Source: an uncultured Bacilli bacterium
Lineage (GTDB): Bacteria > Bacillota_I > Bacilli_A > RFN20 > CAG-826
Length of the DNA: 64,000 nt
Reading direction: 5' to 3'
NCBI GenBank assembly: GCA_934700895.1
Contig: CAKUXV010000008.1
Coordinates: 7,541-71,540 of the forward strand
The translations under genes were made by a program, and so were the position numbers. Shown here in pieces: positions 25,785-34,638 of the stretch. Position 1 is the first letter of the stretch. Every line of letters begins with the position of its first letter. The notes under the pieces are model-generated. The model saw only the letters and a program-made list of their open reading frames with translations, made no database searches and was not told the origin of the DNA.

Positions 25785-26198
25785 TTAACAGGAATAATTC
25801 TCTTCGAGAACCCGCTCGAATTCTTGGATGGTGTTTTCGTCATCCAAATCCCAACCATAGGGCTTGAATTCACCGGAGAAGAGCTCTTCGTAGACTTCTC
25901 CTAACCCTTCTTCAAAAAGGTCATCGATATCTTCCCTGGAAGGATGGTAGGGGATGAAGGGAAATAAACGAAGATAAGGAGAAGAAGAACGTTCGTGCTC
26001 TTGTTTTAACCAAGGGAAGGCCTCAAAGAGTTCATCCAAGCGGACTCCCGGGGTTAAGAAGACCAGGGTCACAAGACCTGGGTCCATTTTTTGAATAACG
26101 GGGAGAAGACGATACCCATGTTTGGTCAAGACGCGGCAAACGACGTCGGATTGTTTTCTTTGGGAAGCCAAAGAAGCGATTTGTAAGATTTTATCCAT
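25785..26198 (-). CDS. hypothetical acidic protein
   Basis: 137 residues, not recognised. It begins MDKILQIASLASQRKQSDVVCRVLTKHGYRLLPVIQ and has an acidic C-terminal half (SREDIDDLFEEGLGEVYEELF). Predicted soluble. It converges on hypA and shares a terminator with it. No functional clue from context. Confidence 0.6.
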   Translation of the reverse strand: MDKILQIASLASQRKQSDVVCRVLTKHGYRLLPVIQKMDPGLVTLVFLTPGVRLDELFEAFPWLKQEHERSSSPYLRLFPFIPYHPSREDIDDLFEEGLGEVYEELFSGEFKPYGWDLDDENTIQEFERVLEENYSC

Positions 26199-26334
26199 GA
26201 AACCATTCTAGCAAATCCTTCCGTAAAGGACATCTTTTCTAATGAAAAGGCTTTCAGTTAAATAATCTTAACATTTCTCTTGTATCGAAAGGTTATTGTA
26301 GATTAACATATTGCCGTTAAAGGAGGGACTATCT

Positions 26335-26547
26335 ATGCCATTATGCTTTGCACCCAGCGGAAAAGAATTCAAAGTCCTAAAGGTGGGCGGCGAATCTTCG
26401 ATTGCCCGTCACCTTGCTAGCCTTGGAATTGTCAGCGATTCCAAAATCATGGTTTTAAGCCAAGAAGGCAGCGGAACGGTGATTTTGGTTAAGGAATCGC
26501 GCCTGGCTTTAAACCGCGACGTAGCAAGACATATTCTGGTTGCTTAA
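26335..26547 (+). CDS. feoA: FeoA domain protein (first copy)
   Basis: 70 residues. The ATG at 26335 has AAGGAGGG eight bases upstream; an earlier in-frame TTG at 26311 would place that site inside the gene and is rejected. The SH3-like FeoA fold shows in KVLKVGGESSIARHLASLGIVSDSKIMVL and terminates with RLALNRDVARHILV. Known: FeoA supports FeoB-mediated iron(II) uptake. It is the first gene of a feoA-feoA-feoB-Cys-rich operon. Confidence 0.88.
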   Translation: MPLCFAPSGKEFKVLKVGGESSIARHLASLGIVSDSKIMVLSQEGSGTVILVKESRLALNRDVARHILVA

Positions 26548-26582
26548 CCCCTCACCTCATTCATCTAACAGAAAGGAAAAGC

Positions 26583-26894
26583 ATGGAAAAGGAATTTAAC
26601 GGGTCCGAAGCGGTAGCTTACCAAGTCGGACAAATCGTGAGCCTGGCCCAAGTCGATGTCGGCACCTCCGGTACGATCAAAGCGGTCCTAGGAGAAGGAA
26701 GAATCCGTCGCCGTCTCTTCGACATGGGACTCACCCCCGGCGCAGAGATCTTCGTTCGTAAACGGGCGCCTTTAGGAGACCCCGTTGAGCTCACCTTGCG
26801 CGGCTATGAATTAACGGTTCGCCACGCAGAAGCAGAATTCGTGCAAATCCAAATCACCGATTTGCCCGAGAAAGGAGGAACCAATGGAAAATAA
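26583..26894 (+). CDS. feoA: FeoA domain protein (second copy)
   Basis: 103 residues. A short N-terminal extension precedes the FeoA domain: GTIKAVLGEGRIRRRLFDMGLTPGAEIFVRKRAPLGDPVELTLRGYELTVRHAEA, which matches the family better than the first copy. AGAAAGGAAAAGC lies upstream. It overlaps feoB by 11 bases, so the two are translationally coupled. Two FeoA paralogues in tandem are frequent in anaerobic Bacillota. Confidence 0.92.
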   Translation: MEKEFNGSEAVAYQVGQIVSLAQVDVGTSGTIKAVLGEGRIRRRLFDMGLTPGAEIFVRKRAPLGDPVELTLRGYELTVRHAEAEFVQIQITDLPEKGGTNGK

Positions 26895-29151
26895 GCACCT
26901 TCGCGTTGCCCTTGCTGGCAACCCTAACTGCGGCAAAACCACCCTCTTCAATTCGCTCACCGGTTCGACGGCTTATGTCGGCAACTGGCCGGGAGTCACA
27001 GTAGAAAAACGCAGCGGAACCTTCTATTTCAAAGGGGATAAAAAGAAGAAGGAAGGCGTAGAAATCGTCGACCTTCCGGGCATTTATTCTCTCTCCCCCT
27101 ATACTCCTGAAGAAGTCATTTCTCGGGATTATATCCTCAAAGAAAAACCCGATGTCATCATCAACGTCATTGATGGCACGAACTTAGAGAGAAACCTCTA
27201 TCTCACGACCCAAATCCTTGAGATGGATGTTCCTGTCATCGCCGCGATCAACATGGTCGACGCCTTGAAAGAAAATGGAGTCTCCATTGATTACAAAGCT
27301 CTCCATGACCTTCTTGGCATCCCTGTTTGCCCAATCTCGGCCCTTCGCAATTCCGGTCTAGAAGACTTGATGATCGAAGCCAAAAAAGCAGGCAAGACTT
27401 CTCGTAAAGGCGTGACCTTGCTAAAAGATCCTACGATTGATAAGGCCAAAGCCATCTATGACGAAGCCGAAGTGGCCCATTCTCTCTTCCACGCGGTCAA
27501 AGCTTTGGAAAAGGATGAGCACGAAGCCGAAGAAAATAAAGATTGCTTCCAAAAGGTCCAAGACCTCCCCGAAACCAAAGAAAAGGACTATGAAGCGGAT
27601 ATCGCCGACCTCCGTTACCAAGCCCTCACCCCCGCCTGCGAGAAAATCGTCTCGGGCAAGGAGAAGAAAGAGAAAGACAAATTATCCAAGTCGGATAAGA
27701 TCGACCGGATCCTCACGCATCGCGTCCTTGGACCGATCATCATGGTCGCTCTTCTCTTCTTGGTGTTCCACATCACCTTCGCGGGCGACCTCTTCTATAT
27801 GAACGCGATGGGATTAAAGCTCGATACCTATCCGGGATTTATCTCCTTTACGATCGCTGGAGAAGAAGTCCATCCCTTCGAAGGTCTCTTCTATGATGAT
27901 GCTGGCATTGCTTCGCTAGGAGAATTCCTCCATCGCTTAGCCGGCGACCAGGAAACTGGAATCCTTGGCTGCATTGCCTTAGGATTCAAGCAATTAATGT
28001 ACGTTTGCAACGCCCCGGATTGGGTCATGGGATTCTTCTATGACGGCGTTCTCACCGGCATCACGGCTGTCCTTGGCTTCGTCCCGCAGATCATGTTGTT
28101 ATTCGCTTTCTTCGCCTTCATGGAGGATTCGGGCTACATGGCTCGTGTGGCCTTCATGCTGGACCGTTTGTTCCGTCGCTTCGGCGTCTCCGGACGCGCC
28201 TTCATCCCGATGATTATGGGATTTGGCTGTGGCGTCCCCGCGATGATCAATACCCGTACGCTTGCAAGTGACAAGGAACGCGTGAAAACGATTCGCGTCA
28301 TCCCCTTCTTCACTTGTGGTGCCAAAGCCGAATTCTTGGCGGTTATCGCCGCGGCGGTGGCCGCTTCGGCGGGATTCGATGCTGGATTATTCACCTTCTT
28401 GCTCTATCTCCTTGGCGTTGTGATCGCAATCTTCTCCGTCATCGTTATGAACAAGACGACGCAGCGCGAGAAAGTTCCGCCCTTCATCATGGAACTCCCC
28501 GCTTACCACGCCCCACAATTCCGCGCCCTCTCCCTCCATGTCTGGGATAAAGGCAAACACTTCATCCAAAAAGCCTTCACGATTATTCTTGCTTCGACAA
28601 TCGTCGTCTGGTTCCTTGCCAATTTCTCCTGGAACTGGCAGATGGTAGAAGCGGATGGACAAGGCTCGATGCTACAAAGCCTTGGCATGCTCATCCAGCC
28701 TCTCTTCACCCCGATGGGATTTGGCGTCCAAGCCGGGAATAATGGTTGGACGTTGGCGGTTGCTTCCTTAGAAGGAATCGTTGCCAAAGAAAACGTCACC
28801 TCCGTTGTTGCCACTTTAGCGGAAATCCTTGGCCAAGATGGCTTTGAAGGCCTCGTGGCCTCGATGGGCATCACCCCGGCCGCCCTTGCCGCATTCGCCG
28901 TCTTCAATATGCTTACGATTCCTTGCTTTGCCTCGGTCGCCGCGGCAAAGGGAGAACTTGGCAAAGGCAAAGCCTATGTCGGCACCGTCCTCTTCTGGTT
29001 GATCCTCAGCTATGCGATGGGCTGCTTGACCTACGTCACCCTCCAATACGTTTGGACCTTGGCAATCAGCGTTCCGGTCATCGCAGGTGGATTCGTTGGA
29101 CTCTATTTCTACGACAAAGCCAAAAAGAAGAAGGAAGCCGTCGCGGCTTAA
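26884..29151 (+). CDS. feoB: FeoB iron(II) transporter
   Basis: 755 residues. The N-terminal G domain has G1 GNPNCGKT (12-19), G3 DLPGIYSL near 62 and a NMVD-type G4 near 124, followed by a GDI-like helical region that carries a long charged insertion (about 200-255, EKDEHEAEENKD...). The membrane part begins near 275 and contains the two Gate motifs, including EDSGYMARVAFMLDRLF and GFGCGVPA with its conserved Cys. The second Gate region includes CGAKAEFL. Known: GTP-gated iron(II) uptake, the main route for iron in anaerobic habitats. GAGAAAGGAGG upstream. Confidence 0.95.
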   Translation: MENKHLRVALAGNPNCGKTTLFNSLTGSTAYVGNWPGVTVEKRSGTFYFKGDKKKKEGVEIVDLPGIYSLSPYTPEEVISRDYILKEKPDVIINVIDGTNLERNLYLTTQILEMDVPVIAAINMVDALKENGVSIDYKALHDLLGIPVCPISALRNSGLEDLMIEAKKAGKTSRKGVTLLKDPTIDKAKAIYDEAEVAHSLFHAVKALEKDEHEAEENKDCFQKVQDLPETKEKDYEADIADLRYQALTPACEKIVSGKEKKEKDKLSKSDKIDRILTHRVLGPIIMVALLFLVFHITFAGDLFYMNAMGLKLDTYPGFISFTIAGEEVHPFEGLFYDDAGIASLGEFLHRLAGDQETGILGCIALGFKQLMYVCNAPDWVMGFFYDGVLTGITAVLGFVPQIMLLFAFFAFMEDSGYMARVAFMLDRLFRRFGVSGRAFIPMIMGFGCGVPAMINTRTLASDKERVKTIRVIPFFTCGAKAEFLAVIAAAVAASAGFDAGLFTFLLYLLGVVIAIFSVIVMNKTTQREKVPPFIMELPAYHAPQFRALSLHVWDKGKHFIQKAFTIILASTIVVWFLANFSWNWQMVEADGQGSMLQSLGMLIQPLFTPMGFGVQAGNNGWTLAVASLEGIVAKENVTSVVATLAEILGQDGFEGLVASMGITPAALAAFAVFNMLTIPCFASVAAAKGELGKGKAYVGTVLFWLILSYAMGCLTYVTLQYVWTLAISVPVIAGGFVGLYFYDKAKKKKEAVAA

Positions 29152-29175
29152 TTCTAAAAACAAGGAGGAAACCCT

Positions 29176-29361
29176 ATGCATTGGACCGAAATTGTAACGA
29201 TCATCTTCATCGTTTCCTTCCTGATCTTCATGGGCGTCTATATCGGAAGGAAAATCAAACGAGGGGAAAGCTTAGAAGAGTGTTCCTGCTCCTCTTCCAA
29301 AAAGAAGAAGGGCAACCGTTTGGTCGAAATGTATCACGACGCCTACAAAAAACAAAAATAA
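29176..29361 (+). CDS. FeoB-associated Cys-rich membrane protein
   Basis: 61 residues: one N-terminal transmembrane helix (IVTIIFIVSFLIFMGVYIG) followed by a cytosolic Cys/Ser/Lys-rich tail with ECSCSSSKKKK. Size, position directly after feoB and the Cys cluster identify the small FeoB-associated (FeoC-like in location) family. AAGGAGG precedes the ATG. Function unknown; the cysteines may bind iron. Confidence 0.88.
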   Translation: MHWTEIVTIIFIVSFLIFMGVYIGRKIKRGESLEECSCSSSKKKKGNRLVEMYHDAYKKQK

Positions 29362-29398
29362 TGAAAAAGGGATTCCGAAAAGGGGTCCCATTTTCATT
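29361..29398 (+). terminator. probable terminator of the feo operon
   Basis: AATGAAAAAGGGA pairs with TCCCATTTTCATT across a loop of about 12 bases; it starts at the stop codon of the Cys-rich gene. There is no long T-run after the stem, so the call is moderate. Confidence 0.5.
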
Positions 29399-29690
29399 TA
29401 TCGTCGTGTATTTGCAACTTTTCTGCTCCATGGCGTAATGGCTTTTTACAGTGGGGGCAATAAACAAATCCATGTGGATGCCAAGGCCGATATTGCAAAT
29501 CTTCGTACTGATACTCAAATATTCAGCCACAATATTCGCATCGAATTTTAAAAGATTCGTCAGTCTTTGAATCGTCGATAATTTTAATTGCTTGAACAAA
29601 GCATAGCGCGGAAAAGACGATGAACACTATAGGGCATATTATTTTTAATGCCTGCGCTAATTTAGAGACGTTATTGAAAAGGAAAATTCA
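29394..29690 (-). pseudogene. decayed membrane-anchored zinc-ribbon protein
   Basis: On the reverse strand the frame ending at 29394 reads a hydrophobic segment (IICPIVFIVFSALCFVQAI) and then KIRCEYCG, an in-frame TGA (29523-29525), IFEYQYEDLQYRPWHPHGF, VYCPHCKKPLRH and HGAEKLQIHDDK. The two CxxC pairs make a convincing zinc ribbon, so the coding origin is clear. The TGA replaces a residue after CxxCG, and the start region is also out of frame (ATG at 29697 needs a shift). I infer a gene remnant. It is otherwise unmarked sequence between feo and higBA. Confidence 0.65.
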
Positions 29691-29745
29691 TTGCCATTTA
29701 AGCATATCTATATTGCATATATACGTAAAACGGGCATAAGTTTAT

Positions 29746-30033
29746 GTGATCAGAAGCTCCGCAGGTAAAGAAACCGAGAAAGTGTTTCATCAAGAGTTCT
29801 CAAAAAGAATTCCTCGCACCATTCAAAAAAATGCGTTGAGAAAAATGATGATGATTAATGCTACAGTTGGCTTGCTTGATCTCAAAAGCCCGCCCACCAA
29901 CCATTTGGAATCGTTGTCGGGGGATCGGCTCGGACAATGGAGTATTCGCGTTAACGGCCAATGGCGAATTTGCTTTGTTCCTATTTCCGGTGGATCCGAG
30001 TATGAAGATGTTGAAATCGTTGATTATCATTAG
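29746..30033 (+). CDS. higB: HigB-type RelE-superfamily toxin
   Basis: 95 residues from a GTG start (no ATG in frame; a stop lies two codons upstream). Sequence features: ETEKVFHQEFSKRIPRTIQKNALRKM, LKSPPTNHLESLSGDRLGQWSIRVNGQWRICF and the terminal VEIVDYH, all diagnostic of HigB. Known: a ribosome-dependent mRNA endonuclease. The toxin precedes the antitoxin, as in other higBA loci, with 12 bases between them. Confidence 0.92.
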   Translation: MIRSSAGKETEKVFHQEFSKRIPRTIQKNALRKMMMINATVGLLDLKSPPTNHLESLSGDRLGQWSIRVNGQWRICFVPISGGSEYEDVEIVDYH

Positions 30034-30045
30034 GAGGAAAAGAAG

Positions 30046-30360
30046 ATGAATAGGATTGAAGCCCCAAAAATAAGTGAAATTTTTTATGAAGAATTCATGG
30101 CCCCTTTGGGCATTTTCACATACCGCCTAGCCAAGGATATTGACGTTCCCTGCTCGAGAATTCAGGATATTTTATCTGACCGAAGAGGAATCACCGCAGA
30201 TACCTCCATTCGGCTCGGCGCCTATTTTGGAGTATCCGATTCCTGTTTCCTCCGCCTTCAAATGGATATCGATCTGCGAAACGCACGGGAAAAACTCAAA
30301 ACGGTAGCATCAAAAATTAAAACTCATAATGGTCTTTCAGCCTTTTCCTCTACCTTATAA
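30046..30360 (+). CDS. higA: HigA-type antitoxin, XRE helix-turn-helix
   Basis: 104 residues with AGGAGG upstream. It starts with the family pattern (EAPKISEIFYEEFMAPLGIFTYRLAKDIDVPCSRIQDILSDRRGITADTSIRLGAYFG), an XRE DNA-binding domain. Known: neutralises HigB and represses the operon. The two genes form an apparently intact module. Confidence 0.93.
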   Translation: MNRIEAPKISEIFYEEFMAPLGIFTYRLAKDIDVPCSRIQDILSDRRGITADTSIRLGAYFGVSDSCFLRLQMDIDLRNAREKLKTVASKIKTHNGLSAFSSTL

Positions 30361-30484
30361 TTAAAACCATAGTTGCATTCTATCTCTATGCCCCTTAAAA
30401 TACTGCCGAAAATAGCGGTGGATTTTTCCTAAGCATAGCTTACTTTTCGCCCCGTGAAAGAAACATTCCACGAGGTATTTTTTT

Positions 30485-31900
30485 ATGAAGAAAATCAAAA
30501 AGAGCTCGGCAGAGCGCATGAGCAGCGATCGCATCCCAACTTTGCTATTGAAGACGGCTCTCCCCATGATGTTTTCAATGGTCGTAAGTGCCCTTTATAA
30601 TATCGTCGATAGCATCTTCATCGGCATGATGCCCGCCCCCTCCAATGGCCAAGCTATCGTTGCTTTGGGCTATGCCTTCCCCCTTCAAACGTTGCTTGTT
30701 GCCGTAGCAATTGGCACGGGGATTGGGGTCAATGCCGTTTTGTCGAAGGCCTTAGGCCAAGGGAAAAACGACAAAGCCGCGAAAGCCTGCATCAACGGTT
30801 ATGTCTTAATGCTATTTTTCTATGTGGCTTTCTTGGCGTCTGGCTTAGCGATTTTCTATGGCAAATTCTATTTTAACTCCGTGACAAGCGATGAAACCAT
30901 CATCGAGATGGGTTCGAAATATTTGGGAATATGCTTCATTTTCTCCTTCGGCCAATTGCTTCAGCTTGTTAGCGAGCGTTCTCTTGCCGCGACCGGCAAG
31001 ACGAATCTAGCCATGGTCATGCAATTATCCGGGGCTATTGTTAATATTGCCCTCGATCCCCTCTTCATCCTCGTTTGGGGGATGGGAGTAGAGGGAGCGG
31101 CTATCGCGACGATCATCGGCCAGATGGTATCGATGGTCGTTGGTTTCTTGCTTGTATTATTCGTCAACAAAGAAATCCGCATTGAGAAAGAGCACATCCG
31201 CTTCGATTTCTCCATGATGGGCAAAATCCTTCGCGTTGGGCTTCCCAGCATTGCCTTGCAGGCCCTCCAAAGTTTGCAGCCCCTTGTCTACCAATTGCTT
31301 TTCATGGTTTTGCTAGGCGCAGGTCCTACTCAAGATATGTTAGTGGGCGTATATGGCGTCTTCTTCAAATTGCAAAACTTCGTCTTTATGGCTCTTTATG
31401 GTCTTGTGAACGCGATGCTTCCGATTGTTGCCTTCAATTACGGCAACAAGAACAAGGAACGGGCCTTCACCGCGGCGAAGTGGGGGTATATCTATGGCCT
31501 TATCATCGCAGGAATCGGCCTTATCGTCTTCGAAGCGATTCCTAAGCCTTTACTTCTTGCCTTCAACTTGGATGAACAATGGATCGATTGCGGCATCGAG
31601 CTCATGCGCATCGTGCCTCCTACCTTTCTCATCGCTTCCTTTTGCATCATTTCTAACGGCGTCCTCCAAGGACTTGGTAGTGGCGTCCATCCAATGATCG
31701 CCACGATCATCCGCTTGCTGGCAGGCTTATTCCTCTTTGGCTTCGTTTTTGGCCATTTCTTTGGTATAAGCGGCATTTGGTGGGCAAGTTATCTTTCCGA
31801 AGCCGCGGGAGTTGTCTACGCCTTGCTATTTACCATCATCGTCTTCAAAAAGAAGACCAAGAAATTTGACGTTACCCCCCAAGAAAAGTCAGCACAATAA
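30485..31900 (+). CDS. MATE family efflux transporter
   Basis: 471 residues, about twelve transmembrane helices. The N-terminus has the MATE pattern SDRIPTLLLKTALPMMFSMVVSALYNIVDSIFIG; the second half repeats the topology starting near GKILRVGLPSIALQALQS. Known: sodium- or proton-coupled export of drugs or metabolites. It is a single gene between higBA and tRNA-Arg. CACGAGG precedes the ATG at a somewhat long distance. Confidence 0.93.
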   Translation: MKKIKKSSAERMSSDRIPTLLLKTALPMMFSMVVSALYNIVDSIFIGMMPAPSNGQAIVALGYAFPLQTLLVAVAIGTGIGVNAVLSKALGQGKNDKAAKACINGYVLMLFFYVAFLASGLAIFYGKFYFNSVTSDETIIEMGSKYLGICFIFSFGQLLQLVSERSLAATGKTNLAMVMQLSGAIVNIALDPLFILVWGMGVEGAAIATIIGQMVSMVVGFLLVLFVNKEIRIEKEHIRFDFSMMGKILRVGLPSIALQALQSLQPLVYQLLFMVLLGAGPTQDMLVGVYGVFFKLQNFVFMALYGLVNAMLPIVAFNYGNKNKERAFTAAKWGYIYGLIIAGIGLIVFEAIPKPLLLAFNLDEQWIDCGIELMRIVPPTFLIASFCIISNGVLQGLGSGVHPMIATIIRLLAGLFLFGFVFGHFFGISGIWWASYLSEAAGVVYALLFTIIVFKKKTKKFDVTPQEKSAQ

Positions 31901-31913
31901 AAAGAGGATTCAT

Positions 31914-31943
31914 TCGACAAGCACGGGATTATAGAGATATAAT
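31914..31943 (+). promoter_or_regulatory. promoter of tRNA-Arg
   Basis: TCGACA (31914-31919) and consensus TATAAT (31938-31943), separated by 18 bases, lie nine bases before the tRNA. Confidence 0.7.
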
Positions 31944-31952
31944 CCTAGGCGT

Positions 31953-32029
31953 GCGCCGGTAGCTCAGCTGGACAGAGCACGAGTCTTCGAAACTCGCGGT
32001 CGCCGGTTCGAATCCGTCCCGGCGCGCCA
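31953..32029 (+). tRNA. tRNA-Arg (anticodon TCG)
   Basis: 77 bases including encoded CCA. The acceptor stem GCGCCGG pairs with CCGGCGC; the anticodon stem CGAGT/ACTCG encloses loop CTTCGAA with TCG; the T-arm contains GGTTCGAAT with one mismatch in its stem. Confidence 0.96.
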
Positions 32030-32030
32030 A

Positions 32031-32078
32031 ATCAAAAAAGAAAGTATTGATGTCGCAGTCGGTACTTTTTTCTTTTAC
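32031..32078. terminator. probable terminator after tRNA-Arg
   Basis: AAAAAAGAAAGTA and TACTTTTTTCTTTT form an imperfect stem around a 16-base loop, rich in T at the 3' side; it may also serve the convergent Fic gene. Confidence 0.5.
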
Positions 32079-32089
32079 GGACTTTCGTA

Positions 32090-32983
32090 TTATCGGTAGG
32101 TAATATTGAAATAATCCAAATACGCTTTAACGGCATCTTGCCCTTCGAGACAAGTGTCCATGAGCCATCCGCGTTTTTGGCCATAGTTTTTTAAGCCCCG
32201 GTAATAAAAAACTTTTTTATCGACGAAAATAATAAAAGGAACCAGATCGTTCTTTAGGCATTCTTTGAAAGCAATTAAGCGACCCACCCTTCCGTTTCGG
32301 TCTTGAAAGGGGTGGATTCTTTCGAAGCGGACATGAAACTCCACGATTTCTTCGAAAGTGTGGCTTTCTTTTTTATCGTATTCAACCAGAAGCTTCTTCA
32401 TTTCTGCGGGCACAAGTTTCGGGTGAGTCGTTTCTAATCCGCCGACTTCATTGGGCATTTTCTTATAATCGCCAACGGCAAAACAAGGAAGCCTAGAATC
32501 GCTGGTATTCGATTTTAGGATTTGGTGCAATTCCTTGATAAAGGCTTCGCTTAACGGATAGTTAGCAAAATCAATGACGCGATCGATGGCGGCAAAATGG
32601 TTCATCGTTTCCGCGATATCGTCTACTTTTTTGCTAGTGTTCTTCTCGATTCCTATCGTTCTCGTTTCAAAAATGTACCTCGTTTCATCGCGGGTGAGTT
32701 CGTTGCCTTCCATATGATTGGAGTTGAAGGTGAGGTCAATCATCAGCTTATGGTAGTTGCCGCCTTTGATTTGATTCCTCTTTTCTAAGCGCAGCCTTTC
32801 CAAAAGATAGTTTTTTCCTTTTTCATTGGCTCGGATCGGTTTCTTTGCTCCTGCGGGAATTTTCCATGTTTTGCCAACTAAAATTGCGCCATTCACCCTT
32901 CCTAGAGAACAGCAATTCCGAACGGTTCTTTCCGATAGATTCCATTGAATGGACGCTTCTTTGACACTTATGAATTCGTTCAT
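32090..32983 (-). CDS. Fic domain protein with N-terminal helix-turn-helix
   Basis: 297 residues. Residues 1-50 form a MerR/excisionase-like DNA-binding segment (EFISVKEASIQWNLSERTVRNCCSLGRV). SNHMEGNELT near 85-95 matches the inhibitory [S/T]xxxE[G/N] helix. The Fic core is HVRFERIHPFQDRNGRVGRL, where the canonical DGNGR Gly is Arg. Known: Fic proteins transfer AMP or related groups from nucleotides to proteins. The DNA-binding segment and the inverted repeat at its promoter suggest autoregulation. The start codon lies 18 bases from that repeat. Confidence 0.9.
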   Translation of the reverse strand: MNEFISVKEASIQWNLSERTVRNCCSLGRVNGAILVGKTWKIPAGAKKPIRANEKGKNYLLERLRLEKRNQIKGGNYHKLMIDLTFNSNHMEGNELTRDETRYIFETRTIGIEKNTSKKVDDIAETMNHFAAIDRVIDFANYPLSEAFIKELHQILKSNTSDSRLPCFAVGDYKKMPNEVGGLETTHPKLVPAEMKKLLVEYDKKESHTFEEIVEFHVRFERIHPFQDRNGRVGRLIAFKECLKNDLVPFIIFVDKKVFYYRGLKNYGQKRGWLMDTCLEGQDAVKAYLDYFNITYR

Positions 32984-32999
32984 GACGGTATTTATCTAT

Positions 33000-33052
33000 C
33001 TATCGGCAAAAAACGAAATAGTTTATATAAGTTTTCGATTTATTGCCGATAG
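33000..33052. promoter_or_regulatory. inverted repeat at the Fic gene promoter
   Basis: CTATCGGCAAAAAACGAAA (33000-33018) is mirrored by a right arm at 33032-33052 that reads TTGCCGATAG at its end; an A/T-rich centre with TATATAA separates them. It lies directly upstream of the reverse Fic gene and 137 bases upstream of the forward lipoprotein gene. Probable operator. The left arm also occurs alone at 9048-9065. Confidence 0.6.
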
Positions 33053-33188
33053 TAATCCTTCCATGATTAAACCGGACACACGACCGTTTCGGTTTTGTAG
33101 TCGCAGAATCCGTGTGGCGGTTTTCAAAATGAATTTATTCCTTTTAGGAATTGCTTTAGAATACCCCCATAATTTAGAGGATTAAAAA

Positions 33189-34502
33189 ATGAATAAAAAA
33201 TGGATTGCCCTAGCCCTTGCCTCCATGTGCATGGGATTAGTATCTTGTGGCGCTGGAGAAGGAGCCTCCAGCAACACGGGAAATGCTTCTAATAACGGAA
33301 GCGCCACCTCTTCCACGACGTCGGAAAACGTTGGAGGATCCTTCACGACTTCGGGAAACTCCACCGAATCTTCTCCGGATGAAGAAAATCCGACAGCGTG
33401 GTCCGAATCCGATTTGAAGGAGATGTCCAAGTATCTCAATGGATATACCTGCTTGCCTTTCCCCGAAGGCTTTACTTCCGCCTATGTCGAAGCCAGCGGA
33501 ACGGATCAAGACGAAGAATGCTTTATCGCCTACGACGGTGAATGCGGCGATTTATCGGAAAGCTATGGCGAACAGCTGCTTGCTGCTTCCTTTGCTTTCG
33601 ACAGCAAGACCACCGACGAAGACGGCGATGTTTATTACTACACCTATGCGATTGAAGATTCGAATGATCAAATCATTGTTCAGTTCGATTATTATCTCAA
33701 CGCTTTTGAAATCTTTGCCTGGTATGAAGAAGGGGCGCCTACCTATGAGACCTTCCCGTATGAAGTAATCGGCACGTTCTTTCAATTAGAAACAATCGAT
33801 GAATCGATTCTTCCATCCTTCTCCTTGTTAGAAGGCCAAAAATACGATGCCTACGCTTCGGGAGAAACCTATTTTGTCGTCGGGGGGTATTACGATACCA
33901 GCATCGAAGAAGCGACTTACGTAGCCAACTACGAAACCTCGTTGACCAACGCGGGATATACCGTGGATTCGGAAAGCGGCACCGCCATTAACGAAGCCAA
34001 ACTCCTTAAAGTCGAATATATGGCTAGCGAAGGCTATTTCTTCATTCAAATTTCCAAATACGTTCCCATTATCCCTGGAGCCAACGCCGTTGAATTGACT
34101 CTTTCGGATTTCCCAACTGCTTATGGAGAAGCTGAAATTACGAAGAACAACGTCCTCTTCAAGTTGGATTCCATCATGGCCATTGATAACTGCATCCAAT
34201 TTAGGAAAGCCTCGAAGGGATCAGGGTACCTTTATAACGTGGATTCGCTTGGCACGTTGACCTCCATCACGGTGACGGAAAAAGATGTTTCGAAACACCA
34301 ATATTACGGGGTGCTTAGCTGCTATGTTTCTTCCTCGATGATTTCGAATACTAACGCGGGTACCGCGGTGACCCCGACCTATACCGATGGCGTCTACACC
34401 TATCCGATTCCGACGGGAAATTCTTTCTTCAAACTGATTGATGAATCGGAGAACTACGCTTCCAAGAACGCTTCCATCACGATTTCCTACGTCGCGGAAT
34501 AA
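33189..34502 (+). CDS. lipoprotein of unknown function
   Basis: 437 residues. The signal sequence MNKKWIALALASMCMGLVSC ends in a lipobox with Cys20, followed by a long Ser/Thr/Asn-rich linker (about 21-70) typical of surface lipoproteins in this lineage. The remainder is acidic and beta-rich with many Tyr residues; no enzymatic motif is evident. It is presumably anchored to the outer face of the membrane. AGAGG precedes the ATG. Confidence 0.85.
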   Translation: MNKKWIALALASMCMGLVSCGAGEGASSNTGNASNNGSATSSTTSENVGGSFTTSGNSTESSPDEENPTAWSESDLKEMSKYLNGYTCLPFPEGFTSAYVEASGTDQDEECFIAYDGECGDLSESYGEQLLAASFAFDSKTTDEDGDVYYYTYAIEDSNDQIIVQFDYYLNAFEIFAWYEEGAPTYETFPYEVIGTFFQLETIDESILPSFSLLEGQKYDAYASGETYFVVGGYYDTSIEEATYVANYETSLTNAGYTVDSESGTAINEAKLLKVEYMASEGYFFIQISKYVPIIPGANAVELTLSDFPTAYGEAEITKNNVLFKLDSIMAIDNCIQFRKASKGSGYLYNVDSLGTLTSITVTEKDVSKHQYYGVLSCYVSSSMISNTNAGTAVTPTYTDGVYTYPIPTGNSFFKLIDESENYASKNASITISYVAE

Positions 34503-34525
34503 TAGTCCTTCCTTTTGATAAACGT

Positions 34526-34556
34526 AACGGCTCCGTGAATAACGGGGCCGTTTGCT
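34526..34556 (+). terminator. intrinsic terminator of the lipoprotein gene
   Basis: AACGGCTCCGT (34526-34536), loop GAATA, ACGGGGCCGTT (34542-34552), followed by a short T-rich stretch. Confidence 0.75.
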
Positions 34557-34638
34557 TTATCTAGAAGAGAGGATAAAAGATGAATTCTTGATAGAATCTC
34601 CTGCGAGAAGGTAAATGTCCTAAACGGAGGAGTCACCC

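Noticed and set aside
29523..29525. TGA in the zinc-ribbon remnant as a selenocysteine codon
   Set aside because: The TGA follows a complete CxxC-Gly and is not at a redox Cys position, and the start of the frame is also damaged; a nonsense mutation in a decaying gene is simpler.
30361..30567. 68-codon reverse frame before the MATE gene
   Set aside because: It overlaps the MATE start on the opposite strand, lacks a start signal and covers the intergenic promoter.
31953..32029. tRNA-Arg as an island attachment site
   Set aside because: No repeat of the tRNA 3' end was seen in the window, and no integrase is adjacent.
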